A DNA stretch of 64,000 nt from Oehlia diaphana. Lineage: Eukaryota > Glomeromycota > Glomeromycetes > Glomerales > Glomeraceae. Positions within the stretch are counted from its first letter, which is position 1. Every line of letters starts with the position of its first letter. The notes under the pieces are model-generated. The model was not told the origin of the DNA. It searched no databases and worked only from the letters and a program-made list of their open reading frames with translations. Positions 35,856 through 48,285 of this stretch are shown here, piece after piece. Location: the NCBI GenBank assembly GCA_003833135.1, contig QZLH01000165.1, positions 25,892 through 89,891 on the forward strand, written 5' to 3'. Made by a program: the position numbers and the translations under genes.

Positions 35856-36149
35856 GTCAGCACTATACATGTAGCCGAAATTATTTAGTAATTCTGGTCA
35901 AATTTGTAATGCCGGCCAGAATTATAAATCACGTGATTGAGTTTAGCAAATTTTTGTGGTACACAAAATGTTACATAAATTTCGTAATGCGATATAATGC
36001 CGGCCAGACAATTTCGGCGACTTTCGGCAGAGTTTCAGTTTCTGGAAAAACCGAAACCTGAAATTATGCCGAAATTACTGAGTTTCGGCAACATGTATAT
36101 TTATTTTTTATTTTTACTTGATTCGGCAACAAGTATAGTCAGCACTATA
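35856..36149. repeat. Segment bounded by 12-bp direct repeats
   Basis: GTCAGCACTATA occurs at 35856-35867 and 36138-36149. Between them are repeated AATGCCGGCCAGA words (about 35911 and 35997) and CCGAAATTA/TTTCGGCA words in both orientations. This may be an insertion with a 12-bp target duplication, or two nested short elements. Two short plus ORFs through it are probably spurious. Confidence 0.45.
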
Positions 36150-37217
36150 TTATATTTCTTTTGTTTTCAATTAAATCACATGATAAGATATCAAATAAGC
36201 GAAAAAATAATTATGCAAATCCTTTAAATCCGAACACTAGCATGTTTACAACTAATTAGTTGAAAAAAGAATGGGCCACCCAATTCATTTTCGTTCTAGT
36301 TACATAAATTGTTAGATAAATTAGGTTTTTACTTTTAGTCTATACTTGGTTCCGTATAAATTGTTTTGTACATTTGTTAAAGTGTAAATGTCACATGTTT
36401 ATGTTAAGCTATAGAAGCGATTAGAAAAAAAAATCGTTAATACTGGCAGCTAATCCATTTAATTATTTTTTTGTTTTTCCGTCAGGCTTGTTCTTATTTT
36501 TTACATTTCTTATGTTTAGTAGGCGGACTGTTGAGAAATATCTTGCAGTAGTATGTTATGGTAGGCAGACGGATAACTAGCTACTAGAAACTGAAAAGTA
36601 TTTCAGTAATTGATGAAATTGTTGAAAATTATAAAACTTGGGAAGGAATTGTGAAAAAATATGATATAACAATAAGTAAATAAAATCTTTTCATATTTTT
36701 ATCGTACTTAATTTTTTTTTTTTTTTGTATGATAAAATTTGATAAAGTGATATTTATTGCATAGTAAACATATACGTAAGAATAAGTTGAAATAAACTAC
36801 TATTTCTACTGATATATAATGTAGGATATAAATCATAACATATTTACGTTAAAATTTTAGTGTATGTATCATTATAAATTTTAACGGATATTTTTCTCTT
36901 TAGTGTATGTATCATTATTAACATAAGAATAGAACATAAATGAGATGAAGGTTTTCTGTAATGTATTTCATACGTAATATATAATTTATTTTAATTATTC
37001 ATTGTTAAGAAAATAATAATAAGTTTCAAGTTGAATATAAAATTATAATTATTTAGTACCTTGGCTGTTTGTACTATTTTATTCAAAAAAAAAAAAAAAA
37101 AATTTTTAACATATAATTTTTATTTACTTCACTATATATAAATTAGATTTGAATTATTAGTTATAATACTATACAAATAACGAAATATAAGAAACTTTGA
37201 CGAGAAATATTGCTTTT
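36150..37217. other. Intergenic, no gene seen
   Basis: AT-rich. A 19-bp word, TTAGTGTATGTATCATTAT, occurs twice about 43 bp apart (near 36858 and 36901), a small local duplication. Confidence 0.45.
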
Positions 37218-38267
37218 TCATACACTTTCATATTTTAGTTGATCAATTTTTATTTTATCCATTGATGATTTCATTTCGTTCATTTTTGACTGCATTTCAT
37301 CAATTTTTGATTGCATCGTTTCCTGTATTTGACGCATTTCTTCCGCTGATATTTGTGACCCCTTAAATATTTCATGTATGTCCTTTGTAAAAGATCTGAT
37401 TGAACATTGAGTCACACTTGTTGATGTAGCTAGTAAGTCTTTAGGAATTTTATCAATAAAGTAGGATACATTTCTTGTTAAGGTTATAAGCAATATAAAC
37501 ACGCATGCTTTAACAAAATAAAAATTAACTGGCCATTTTGTTAAAATCAATAATGTTTGAAGAATATTTGGAACATAAAAACAAATAATACATAATGTAA
37601 AAAATATTTTATCTACATTCATTTTTTCATTTACCTTTTGGAAATAATGAGATAATACACTAATAATTACAACTAATATAAAAGTAACTAAACATATTCC
37701 GAATAATATAATAAATACTATCGTTAAAGGAATACCAATAGTATTTCTACTATTATATATGGAAAATATCCAAAATACTGGAGTAATTATAGTTGAGAAA
37801 AATATTAAGAATAAAGTGATAGTAGAAAAAATTTTATATTTTTCAAAATCAACTGCTCTTTTCCAAAAAAGTATTGCCGCTAGTGCACAAATTACATGTA
37901 AACACATGTTTAAGGTTGAATAAACCATTATTCCCATCATTTTTCTATCATAAACAAAAGAAATTATTAATGGAATCACCCAAGTGATCACATTATGTAA
38001 TATATCATCTAGTAATGGTAATGCTACGTTTTTGATGGACCCGGGTTTTCCTGAAACATTAAGCAAAATCACGAAAAATATTGGAAATATTACGTTTAGA
38101 ATTGAATCATACAAATCATGTCTTGGGTCATATTTTTCGTCAACAAATGGTGCATCTTTTGTTGAAGCAAATTGGATGAGCGAAAAGAACACAATATTCC
38201 AAATGAAAAAGTTCAAAAAGTTTAAAATATTATTGGTTTTTCCTTTCACAGTATGGTGTTTAATCAT
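37218..38267 (-). CDS. Polytopic membrane protein with C-terminal coiled coil
   Basis: A single-exon gene of 349 residues starting at ATG 38267. About eight hydrophobic segments can be drawn: residues 14-33, 53-70, 86-105, 112-134, 145-170, 176-207, 218-240 and 246-266. The tail (about 305-349) repeats METMQSKIDEMQSKMNEMKS-like heptads, a cytosolic coiled coil likely to drive oligomerisation. The family is not recognised. The arrangement (multi-pass bundle plus coiled coil) is seen in various fungal integral proteins of unknown role. Hydrophobic segments interrupted by charged loops and a non-random tail support a real gene. No neighbours suggest a pathway. Confidence 0.75.
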   Translation of the reverse strand: MIKHHTVKGKTNNILNFLNFFIWNIVFFSLIQFASTKDAPFVDEKYDPRHDLYDSILNVIFPIFFVILLNVSGKPGSIKNVALPLLDDILHNVITWVIPLIISFVYDRKMMGIMVYSTLNMCLHVICALAAILFWKRAVDFEKYKIFSTITLFLIFFSTIITPVFWIFSIYNSRNTIGIPLTIVFIILFGICLVTFILVVIISVLSHYFQKVNEKMNVDKIFFTLCIICFYVPNILQTLLILTKWPVNFYFVKACVFILLITLTRNVSYFIDKIPKDLLATSTSVTQCSIRSFTKDIHEIFKGSQISAEEMRQIQETMQSKIDEMQSKMNEMKSSMDKIKIDQLKYESV

Positions 38268-40054
38268 GATGGATTCAAAAAGTGGACGTGTGAAATTATG
38301 AAATCTTTGGTTTTTTGATAAAATAGAACAAAAAAAAAAAATTTTTTTTTTTTTTCTTGGATAATATTAATGGCGGAATTTGAGAATTTATGTTGACAAA
38401 TGTTACACCTCGAAGGCTCATCAGTGACGCAATTTTCATTAATTTGTATTATACATATATAGATTTAGTTAGTGATATTTTAGAATAGTTTCATTTTTAT
38501 TACAATTTTAGTTAGAATTTAGAGGTTATTTTTACGATTACGGATGATCATGATTATATAATCAGGTTAATTAACCTATATGAAATTGACTGTCGATCCA
38601 TTTGAGTCATGTGATCATAATGTTGGCTGAGATTTTACTACCTCAATTTTCTAATTTTGGCCTGATTTAATTTCAAAATTTACTTTAAAACTTGTAAATG
38701 ACAAAATGAGATCATCATTTTTGAACGACAATCTTGGTGTACAAGTCAGCCTATGGTTCATCATTTCCAATTTACTCTCATTGTAAGTGCATAAGCCATA
38801 CTATTTATTTTCTTTTATTCAACCAATACCTTTTGAACCAAGCGTGTCATTTTTTTTGTGAAGAATATTTTTGATTATATTTTAGGAATTGAAATCATGA
38901 AATTACCAAATTTGGAATATTATAGCAACTAAAAAATTCCATAAAAAGGTAGCATCATCAATTAATTTTGCATTCATGTAACATAAATAGGACAGTCCCT
39001 GGAATACTTGGTTAATACATGTAGTGACTGATGACGAATTGGCAAATTCAATGAAGTCATGTCATGTGCACTAGCTTATATTGTATGACTTCTCTTTCCA
39101 GTTAATCACAGTTATGTCATTTCTTTATTTTCAGGTGTCCAATTTAAAAATTGTACTTTTAAATAATTCGAACACAATGTGCAATATTATGTGGCTAAAC
39201 ATACCTGATTCTAATTTTCGCAAATCCTTTCTATTTCTTCGTTATTCATAACTTTGATTCGATCATAATCACTTACTGTTTAAGTAACATTTCGTTGCAA
39301 AAATTATTATAATCATGAATATTATAACCAGTATTTGCACTATGAATGATTACATGAATTAATTTTCTTCAAATAATTGACATGTTGCTTATAAAAGTAG
39401 TATAGTTTATTCAGAAATATTAAATTAGCTCTGGCGAATTAATTACGTATTTATTAAATTTATTAAATTTTATAAAATTCAATTTATTCGTCAATCGTAG
39501 ATATTTTTTAGAAAACATAAAAACTCAATTATATATTTATATTAATGAAATAATTTTACTGGTTAATCGTTTGTGTAAATTATATGATATACAAAATTCT
39601 TTTATATCAGTAAACCAACTTTAAATTAAGCAATGCTTGGTTATTTGAGCATTTTTTTAATCCCCTTATTTAAAGTAATAGTGTCAATGATAATTTAAAT
39701 ACGTGCGTTAGTATTTTAATATAAAATAATATTAAATTTATTAGTCGCAAAGTAAAAAAGCTAAAATATTTGTGAAAGATAGATAACATAGCGACAATTT
39801 CTACAATCCATTTTAGATGTTAAAAATCGTAAAAAAAAATCTTTAATAGGTACTATGATGAAATATAATACTTTTTACGAATACAAAAGCTTGTAGTTGC
39901 GCAGCAATAATTTCATTTTATTTTATCACGCAAAACCATAGGCCTTTTAATAAAGTATCGAAGATAATATTTATTTAAAACGACACTTGGATGCAAAAAG
40001 AATAAAGTACGTTTGAAATTTTTAAGGATTCTGCATAAAAATGTTTAGAGAACA
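38268..40054. other. Intergenic, no gene seen
   Basis: AT-rich 1.8 kb, beginning with the upstream region of the membrane protein gene (A and T runs near 38330-38355). No coding frame, RNA or clear repeat. Confidence 0.45.
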
Positions 40055-40175
40055 AGGCTCATATTTCCGAAATTAATAACCTTATATCGCGGAATTTTAC
40101 ATTTTCTGTGAATGGATCCGTGAAAGGCTCATTTTTGCGGAGTTTTTACAGAAATAACGGATAAAATTTTTTATA
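40055..40175 (-). mobile_element. MITE family 2, truncated copy C
   Basis: Ordered blocks GGCTCATATTTCCGAAATTA, GTGAATGGATCCGTGAAAGG, CTCATTTTTGCGGAG and ACGGATAAAATTTTTTAT match copy B in the same orientation. The left terminus (CCCT end) is missing. Confidence 0.8.
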
Positions 40176-41490
40176 AAGAATAATAAATAAAATAATTAAA
40201 ATAATTAAACAAAAATATACAAAAATGATAAAAAAAGAAAGCCCAAAAAGTGGGTTTGCATTTTTGATAATTTTTGTTAAACCAATTTTTGCAAAAAAAA
40301 AATAAAAGAGCTTTGTAATCCTTTGACTGAATATGATCATTACACCAATAGTGTTCAAATCCGTCAACCGTTCATCCGTTTGAAATTTAGATATTCGTCA
40401 TCCATCAGATAAATCAGATACTTATCAAATAGATGTGCATTTTGTTGACGGATCGGATGACGGATTGTGATTGGATGAAATCAGATCATCTGTCAGATCC
40501 GGAACCCTTATAAAAAATTTTACGTTGTATAGGATTTTCCCTTTTTTGTTACTACTAGGTACAATCATTGGATACTTCTTCTTGAGATAAATAGAAATTG
40601 GAAAAGGAGAGACCGGAATTCTTTATCAGAAATATTATCAACATTCTATACGAGTAAATAGTACTTTACTAGGAAAACGGAAACCGTTGATAGTCCGTCG
40701 CTTAATACGCTTAATAGTAACAATAATTTACATATATTTATATAAATGGTTACAAAAAATCAAAAATGTGACGAAGTGTTACAAAATGTGTTGCTAAAAA
40801 TAAAGCGTTACAAAAAATGTGATACAAAATATAAAAGGAAATAAGCATGGGCTAAATTATAGTGACGTAGGTGGAAGGAAGGAAAAAATACATGGGTTAA
40901 ACCGGTACTACAAATTTATCTAGTTCTGTACAATAAATAGTCCTTCGCTACGCTCCGGACAATTAAATAAGAAAAAACATATCCTTGTCTAAGTTTTCAC
41001 GCTCCGGAAGTTAAAATCACCTCCTAAGTGTCCATTTTGAAAAAAAAACTAAATAAATGGACATTTATAAAATAGTCTTAAAAATAAAAAGCACCCATCC
41101 TATATCTAAAACTCATTTTTCAAGTTAAATACGTGCGTGATCCATTGATCCAAGAGTGTTTATTAATCATTCATGTATGAAAAAGGAAAAAGAACATTGG
41201 TAATGTAAAATTAAATTTTAAAATCAAAAAAATATGGCACAACAATTAATTATTAATATAATACACAAATTTTATTTATATGATAGATTAGTTTACATAA
41301 ATACACGCCATAGACGTGAAAAAAGACTTATTTTATATAAATTTATATAATTTTCTAAACAAGACGCTAACTATATTTTGAAATCCTGTTCAAAAATATT
41401 TGGGAAACAATTTCAAAAATAAATGAGCCAGAATATTTTTTGTTTTGTTGTAATTTTTTTTTTACAAAAAGAAGCTAGAGTTCCCAAAAA
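40176..41490. other. Intergenic, no gene seen
   Basis: AT-rich. Loosely repeated GTTACAAAAAATGTG words at 40750-40830. An ORF at 40146-40367 is low-complexity and overlaps the MITE. Confidence 0.4.
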
Positions 41491-43345
41491 AAAATAAATA
41501 TCCAAAAATTGCTCGGAGGATGTTCGCAACTTCATCCATACGTCTTCAGGAATGATAATTGTGTATATTTAATTTATTATTTTTTTTTAGTTAAAATTAC
41601 ATCGAGAGGTTCATTTTCACGCAAATATAATAAACTTCTATGGAATTACAAAGAAAGAAACTAGTAGGAATCGATGAGCGCATTTTCGATTATTCATTAA
41701 AATAAATATAATTCTCATTTAAATATATTTTTAATATATTTTTTTTAAAATTTCATCCAGATGTAATAAATCAAATGAAATAATTATACTTTAGTTTTGG
41801 AGTATGCTGATAGTGTTACATTAAAAACTTACTTAAATGATTATTTAATGAATATGAATGGAAGGATAAATTTGCTTAGCATTACAGTTAGCAAACACTG
41901 TGTTATGTTTACATGAACGTGATGTAATTCATCGTGATCTGGTAATAATTTGATAATGTATATTTATATTTCCATTTTACAATTATAAATTATATTAATC
42001 ATTATTTGTTTTTTTTTTTTTTTGTCAATATAAATAACTCGTACATCAGAAAAATATTAAATTGGATCATCAATAAAAATTGCTGAAGTGTCAAGTAATA
42101 CATCAAAAGTACTTGGCGTAATACCTTAAGTAGATCCAAAAGATTTAACAATAATGATTATCAATTCAGTATGTAAAAAATCCGATATGTATAGTGTGTT
42201 GGAGTTTAATGTCAAGTGGATGTCAACTATTTAAAAATATTGAATATGATAAATTTAACTTTAGCTATACATGGAGAAATTATCAATGGAACTCCTATTG
42301 AATATAGTAACATGTAGACAGGTAAGTTTATTCTTTCGATATACTGTACAATACAAGCACATTATGATAGTATATAATATATATTTTCTTTCGTTTATTT
42401 ATCTTTAATTAGAATATTGGAGATATGTACCAAATGAACGTCCCAAGCGTACGAAAGCTTGTTTCATTACTTAAATCAAATAAAAACTCTACACTTGTTG
42501 ATGAAAGACATTTACCGGAAATGATGAGTAAATTCCAGAAATACCGAGTTTACACATACATGCAGTTCATTGGCATCAACTTGCAACAGAAAATGGCGAC
42601 TGATAAAATTGCACAATTTATGTTATGAGAATAGATGGTGTTAAAAAAGATGAAGTTGAAGCTTTGAATGGTATAAGATCAGCCGAGCAAGAATATAGTG
42701 ATGCGCAAATAATCTTGGAACTCTTATTTAAATGGTAGAGGCACAGAAAAAGATTTAAAAAAGCAATTTATAGTCAGTAAAGGAGGTATAAAAAATTTTT
42801 CAGAAAAATGATCACTTGTCTGAGTTTCTTCGGAATAAAAACTAGAGTTTTTTCCAGAATTTTTTTTTTCATAGAGAGAAAATAAAAATCCAATCGCACA
42901 ATATAATTTAGTAGGCAAATATTATTATAATGGGAATGGTGTTGAAAAAGATGATGATAAAGCACTAGAATGGTATAAAAAGATTAGCTAAATAAGGATG
43001 TAGTAATGCACAAAATAGACTTGGATTTTTTATGAAAATGGTATATATAAGAACTGAAAAAGATATAGGAAAATAATTTATTGGTATCAGATGAAGAAAA
43101 TAAAATCGTTGGTATATGAAAATGGTGTTGAAAAAGATGAAGATAAAGGCATTTGAAAGGTATAAAAAGTCGACTGATCAAGATAGAGTATCGTTATGCA
43201 CAAAATAAACTTGGACCCTTTATAAAAATGGCATAGGAACAGATAAGAATTTAGAAAAAACTGCCCATTTGTATGAAGAAGCATTTGATAATGGATATAA
43301 AGAAGCTAAAGAAAATTTGGATAATATAGAGTCGAGATCACAGGT
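41490..43345 (+). pseudogene. Dead third kinase-Sel1 gene
   Basis: The exon skeleton of the two intact kinase-Sel1 genes is still visible. Exon 1 remnant near 41500-41530 reads IQKIARR, compared with NIQQIAIGG. Exon 2, 41591-41663, is exactly 73 nt with acceptor TTTTAG and reads LKLHREVHFHANIINFYGIT. Exon 3 remnant ends HRDL at 41941, before GTAATAATTT. Exon 4 remnant, about 42036-42322, starts LVHQKNIKL and keeps GTPIEYS before GTAAGTTT. Exon 5 starts at 42413 with PNERP and degenerate Sel1 repeats (AQNKLG, YENGVEKDE) to about 43345. Frameshifts, stops and loss of the DFG region make it non-functional. It is on the opposite strand to both intact paralogs. Confidence 0.85.
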
Positions 43346-44148
43346 AAAGTTCCATTTCAATTAAGCAAAATGTTTTACTAATTTAATTGTTAATTAAGTA
43401 TAGTAAGTAAATTATTTTGTCAAACTTTTAAACTAATTTTAAATTCATTATAAATTTGAAACATAGAAGGTTTATTTAGTATCCTTCTTTATTAAAAAAA
43501 CATTTATAATTTAATTTAGATGTACAATATACCGCAAGATTAAAAATTATACTGCAATAACTTTATATAATAAATTTTAAATAAAAAAGTATAATGTAGT
43601 AATTAAAATTTTTTAGTAAATAAGGAAATATGCGTTAACGAGTTATGGTTAGGAAATTTTTCACGTGCGACACTTTGATTTTCACTACTATGTCACATTG
43701 TCACATTGGTAAAAGGGAGTTTTTAATTAATTGATTTAAACGCTATATATACTGTTCAAAAATCACTATGCACCCGTTCTGTTACACACGCAGAGTGATC
43801 ACCCTGCAAAACGGCGCAAAATGGGTTACTATGAGATATTGTATAACCATTGTACAACCATCACTTCATTTACCATTGTGAAAATTCGGAATGCAAGTTC
43901 CAGCAAAGTATGAACAAATATAGTTACTAAAGTTCAAAATTGAACCTGATATTTCATTATCCGACAATCTTCTACTTTTCTGATGATAATTTTTGTTACT
44001 GTCGGCTAAAAATTGCATTTGTATATGGCAAAAAAAAGCGCCAAGATGCCAAGATGCCAAGCCGAACGTCATTTTCGTTTAAAATATAAATAAATAACTT
44101 ATAAGACCAAAAATTTTCTCGGATTTAAAAAAAAATAAAATAAGAATC
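43346..44148. other. Intergenic, upstream of the six-exon membrane gene
   Basis: AT-rich to about 43660, then a more balanced stretch at 43670-44060 without a recognisable gene. Confidence 0.4.
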
Positions 44149-45021
44149 ATGAAAACCTACGTAATAATCTTTTACAGAATTATTAGTGCACTTTACTTCT
44201 TTACATGTGTCGGCACAGGTATGAATTTTTACAAATAACGTTAATATTCTTGTAACATTTTTATCTTTCAGTTCAATAAATTTAATAAACTTAATTTAAA
44301 CGTTATTTTTTTTTTAAAAAAAAAAAATAGAAATTTGGTATTTGGTATCTTTAGGTGGAATTAGAGATGTTTACGACTATTTGTAAATAAATAAAAAATT
44401 ATATTTGTTATTAGTTTTATTATCTTATTATTTAATTTTTTTATTATTTATTTATTAGTTATCTTCTTGGAAATGTAATATTAATAGTGATATGTAAGTA
44501 AATTGTAAAACATAGTATATTTTTTATAACGTTATATTAATTTATTTAATTTATTAAATTATTTAAGTTATATTTATCATGAAACTTGATTGGGAAAATC
44601 TAGAAATATGCTTTTGGTAAATATAAATAAATTACCTTTTTATTATTTGATTAATTATTAATATATTTTTTGTATCTCTTAACAGTGCTTCATATTATAT
44701 TCAACTTATAATGCTTCGTAGGTTTTTTTTAATTTAACATTACATTTTTAAACGTATTTGTTTTAATATATTTCACTAATTAAACACATTTAACTTTTTT
44801 TTTTCATGCTAGTTATAATTTTAGTTAGGTCTATTATTGGTGATTATCCATTTAATTGTAATTTTCAGGAATCAAATAATGTTAAAATCGCTTGTAAAGT
44901 AAGACTTTTCATTGGAACGTTTTCACTTCTGATTCCATTACTCCCTTTTTTTGGTTATAAATTATATTTTAAATCAAATGGAATTTTTAACTTTATAAAA
45001 AGTGATATTCTTGTTCTATAA
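44149..45021 (+). CDS. Small four-pass membrane protein, six exons
   Basis: Exons are 44149-44218, 44331-44382, 44459-44493, 44568-44616, 44686-44717 and 44813-45021. Every intron is 69-112 bp with GT..AG ends, and the phases (1, 2, 1, 2, 1) fit to give one 148-residue frame ending IKSDILVL. Five of the six exons are 32-70 nt, so the gene is nearly invisible without splicing. Hydrophobic segments: about residues 5-23, 41-57, 70-88 and 109-132, with YPFNCNFQESNN in a loop. The coherent frame through five introns is the main support. Family not recognised; small four-helix membrane proteins in fungi are often of unknown role. An alternative donor choice in exon 2 is possible. Confidence 0.72.
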
Positions 45022-45212
45022 ATTTATGTATTTTATGTATGATATGTATATTTTTTTCTAGATTTACTCTTTTTTGTTTGAATAAATAGTATTTATTTCT
45101 TAAATGTCAAGTGAAATTTTTTTTAATGAAATTAATTTTTATTGAAAGAGAATTAGTTGCAAGCTCGTACATCTTCCTATGAAAGGCTAGCATCAATGTA
45201 ACTCCTGAATAA

Positions 45213-45426
45213 TGTTACGATTATGGTATTACATCAATAGAAATTCGCCCGAATATTGATATAAGCAAAGTCAGAAGGTAACAAGTTCAATCTTGTCTAA
45301 TTTAAAGAAATCATTTTCTCGAATAAGTACTGGTGAAGTTACTGAATATTTACATTTGGAGGAAATTGATTTGGAAAGCAATCTACTGCATAATTGTTAT
45401 TTGCTACAAACCGAATTCGTAATTTA
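45213..45426 (+). pseudogene. Coding-like fragment, possibly a kinase tail
   Basis: One frame reads CYDYGITSIEIRPNID before a stop, vaguely like the end of a kinase C-lobe (CW...RPNI). A neighbouring frame reads NLKKSFSRISTGEVTEYLHL and LEEIDLESNLLHN to a stop at 45426. Weak evidence; it may be a worn kinase C-terminus. Confidence 0.3.
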
Positions 45427-45542
45427 AAGTTCGGTATGTAAGTCTTTTTTGGTATTCTGAACGATATTTAATTACATTTTATTAATTTTTACTTCCATTT
45501 GTTAACAATTAAAAAATGAATACTGTAAAAACTTTTCTTAAC

Positions 45543-45880
45543 AGGGCCATGAATTATACATAAAAAGGTTAGGTTCAAGTTTGCGTACAACTAGCCAAAA
45601 AAACATAATCTTTCCTTTATAGATAATTTCGCTTGCGCACATTTTTTAAATATATGCCCTTGTATTATATTAAAAAAACTGCAAAACATTTCGCAGGGTT
45701 TTCAAGTTTCACGAATTTTCATTTTTTTTTAATTTTTGAGAAACGTTTCAATTATGGATAATGACCATAATTCCAGTCCTGAAAAAATACGTACAGCTAG
45801 TACAAAGAAATCCCTATAAGTGCTACGCACTTTGTAAATTCTCTTTGAGTGCACGGTGGCCTGGTCCTAACTTATAAGAT
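45543..45880. repeat. MITE family 3, diverged copy
   Basis: The left part reads GAATTATACATAAAAAGGTT then AAGTTTGCGTACAACTAGCC. The right part, reverse complemented, has TAGCTGTACGTATTTTTTCA and GGACTGGAATTATGG. The same words in the same order occur in the element at 53217-53439. The ends are imperfect and the copy is longer and older than that one. Confidence 0.55.
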
Positions 45881-46769
45881 TTTATAAAAAATTTTGATTA
45901 TTTCTCAGATATTTTGAAAATATCCTGAAAATCATTGAAAACATTCCGATTACATTGTGGGTGATATTTTAAGTCAAAATTTGAAATTCTATATAAGAAA
46001 GTTTTCTAGAAATATTCCAAATAAATTTGAAAAAATTTCAATTTATATTAAAATTAAAATTAAAGATTCAATATAAAAAAAAAATTTCTAGGAATATTCT
46101 GAATAAAAATATTCCAATTTATATTTGGATTGAAATACCCCGATTATACTCTGAAAATTAATATTGATTTTAAAACAATCTGGATAATACTAATAATATA
46201 ACCTGAATAATAATACCGAGTTTTTATCTAAATGTGACCAGATTTTCTCTATCAATTATAATATACTTAATTTGCTGCTATTTCAAGAAATCCAGCGATC
46301 AATATATAGCGGTTACATTAATAACACTTGTTTCACCAAAGTAACGTAAAAATAGTATATATTGCCTAATTTTTCTGGGGATCTTATCCATTGCACAAAA
46401 ACAAGCATTGATAACTCATTATTAAGTTCATATACAAAGTAATATAACATTTGACCATAAACTCACGCTCTTCGAAATCAATGGGTGTTCTTGTAAATGT
46501 GCATTTTTGTCAACTAAAAATTTTGGCTACATAATATTAATTATTAGTAAAATACATTTAACATACTATGATACAAGAAACATTCTTACAGCAATTGAAT
46601 AGTTATTTCGAGCTATATCTCCTTTGTGATTAGCAAGTTTTGAGCCAATCAATACTCCTAGATTTAGTTCGCAAATTGCCATATTTTGAATATGTTCAGA
46701 AATTACCTAAAATTTTCCCAATTTTCATAATTTAAAATTAATAATATTAATGTTAATTACATAAATATG
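45881..46769. other. Intergenic, no intact gene
   Basis: Repeats of ATATTCCAAATAAATTTGAA-like words at 45990-46200 suggest local duplication. No gene seen. Confidence 0.4.
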
Positions 46770-47330
46770 AATACTTACAAGTTACACCTATATCATTTAT
46801 TGCCAAACCTAATACAGTTGTATAATGATCTCAATTATTTTTTCATCAAGTACTTTAAAATAGATCATGTCTATACAGAATCCTCTTTTTTTTTATTCGA
46901 ATATAGTTCTTTGGTACTTATTAATTTTTGGTTTAGTTTTTATGTTTATAAAAGGTTTGTATTTTTTTATCTCACTTTTTTTTATGACTTTTGAATCCAT
47001 CAAAATATTGATAATTTAAAAAATTTTGTTAAATCACAAAAAAATTTAAAAAATTTGAATATTTTTGGTTTTTCAATTTCACAAAATAGATATTTATATG
47101 AAGCTATTAAATTTCAATCTCATTATTTAAAAATATTAAATTTGATTCAATTGATTTTTAATAGACATTGTAAATAAATCATATGATTATAAATATTGGT
47201 TGTTAAATCTAACAAGATTGAAGAAGCTACATAAGAATTATTTCTTAATTTTTCCAAAATTCAAAATTTTTTTCATAGATATTTAATATGGATACTTAAT
47301 AAAATCTAAATTATAATCGTAGTTTCGACG
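46770..47330 (+). pseudogene. F-box/LRR gene remnant (LRR part)
   Basis: Plus-strand pieces read LPNLIQLYNDLNYFFIKYF and later, in another frame, NIDNLKNFVKSQKNLKNLNI and YEAIKFQSHYLKILNLIQ. This is the leucine/asparagine pattern of the C-terminal LRRs in the F-box family of this window. No F-box is found, and frames change several times, so it is a fragment. Confidence 0.55.
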
Positions 47331-48012
47331 ACAAAACCGAATTTTATCAAATTACCATATGTTCATTTCATGGATATTCCAACAATATTTTACTTTATGA
47401 ACCCAACAACTTTCTGTACAACCTCAATTTTATTAATGATGCACCAATGATATCATCACGGATTTATGAAATACCCCAAAATTTTCCTGTCATGTCAAGT
47501 TATTGACAGTATTTAACCACAAGATTTTTATTAAGTCCCCAAAATTTATTAGTGGCAGTCAAAAATGAGCCCAAAAAATTTTTGTATCCCAAATCTTGCG
47601 TCTAACCAATTTTTCTACTATCTAACCCATTTCCCTAGTATTAAAGGTGCGTCATTCCTTGACATTTTATAGGGAAAAGCTTGATCGATATATCGATATC
47701 ACATGTTTCTGTAAGACAATTTTAATTCCCGAGGGCGCAACAGGGGTTTTTGCCAAATTTCATAAATCCGCCGCTATGTAAATTTTATTGTGAATAGTAA
47801 AATATGTCCAGCTAGTGTTTAGAAAAAAAGTATTCTTTAAATACCTCTATACATAAAACAGGTGTAGTGAATCAATATGGTTTACCTAGATTAGCTATAT
47901 CAAAATTAGCGTAAAAAAAGATTCTTGAAAAATGCTTGTGGCATGGTATTACTTGTAAATTGTAAATAGATAAATAATTTATTATTTATTCCCAAAATTT
48001 CGCACGTATCAT
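47331..48012. other. Intergenic, no gene seen
   Basis: AT-rich. No supported feature. Confidence 0.4.
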
Positions 48013-48285
48013 ACTAACCAACTGGGTTTGGTACGAAATCCTGAAGCTCAAGGTATAATATCCCGATATTCAAAATCCCAAAAAATCAAAATACCATAGT
48101 CTTGACATTTCATAGCCCGGCACTTCATAAGCTCGAAATTCAAATACCGAAATGAAAAATGAAATTTTATGGATTATGACATTTGGGATTAAGATTTTGT
48201 CAGGATTTTGAGTATCGGGATTTGAATGTCGGGATAATTCGGGATTCCGAGATTTTGGACGGATCCCAACCAACTTTTGGTTAGT
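48013..48285. repeat. MITE-like element with ACTAACCAA ends
   Basis: The left end ACTAACCAACTGGGTTTGG faces a right end whose reverse complement is ACTAACCAAAAGTTGGTTGG. The interior repeats ATCCCGATATTCAAAATCCC-type words in both orientations (48060-48250). The total is about 273 bp and non-coding; a minus ORF inside it is spurious. Confidence 0.6.

Noticed and set aside
42724..43284. Minus ORFs across the dead kinase-Sel1 copy
   Set aside because: Antisense shadows of degenerate Sel1 repeats on the plus strand.
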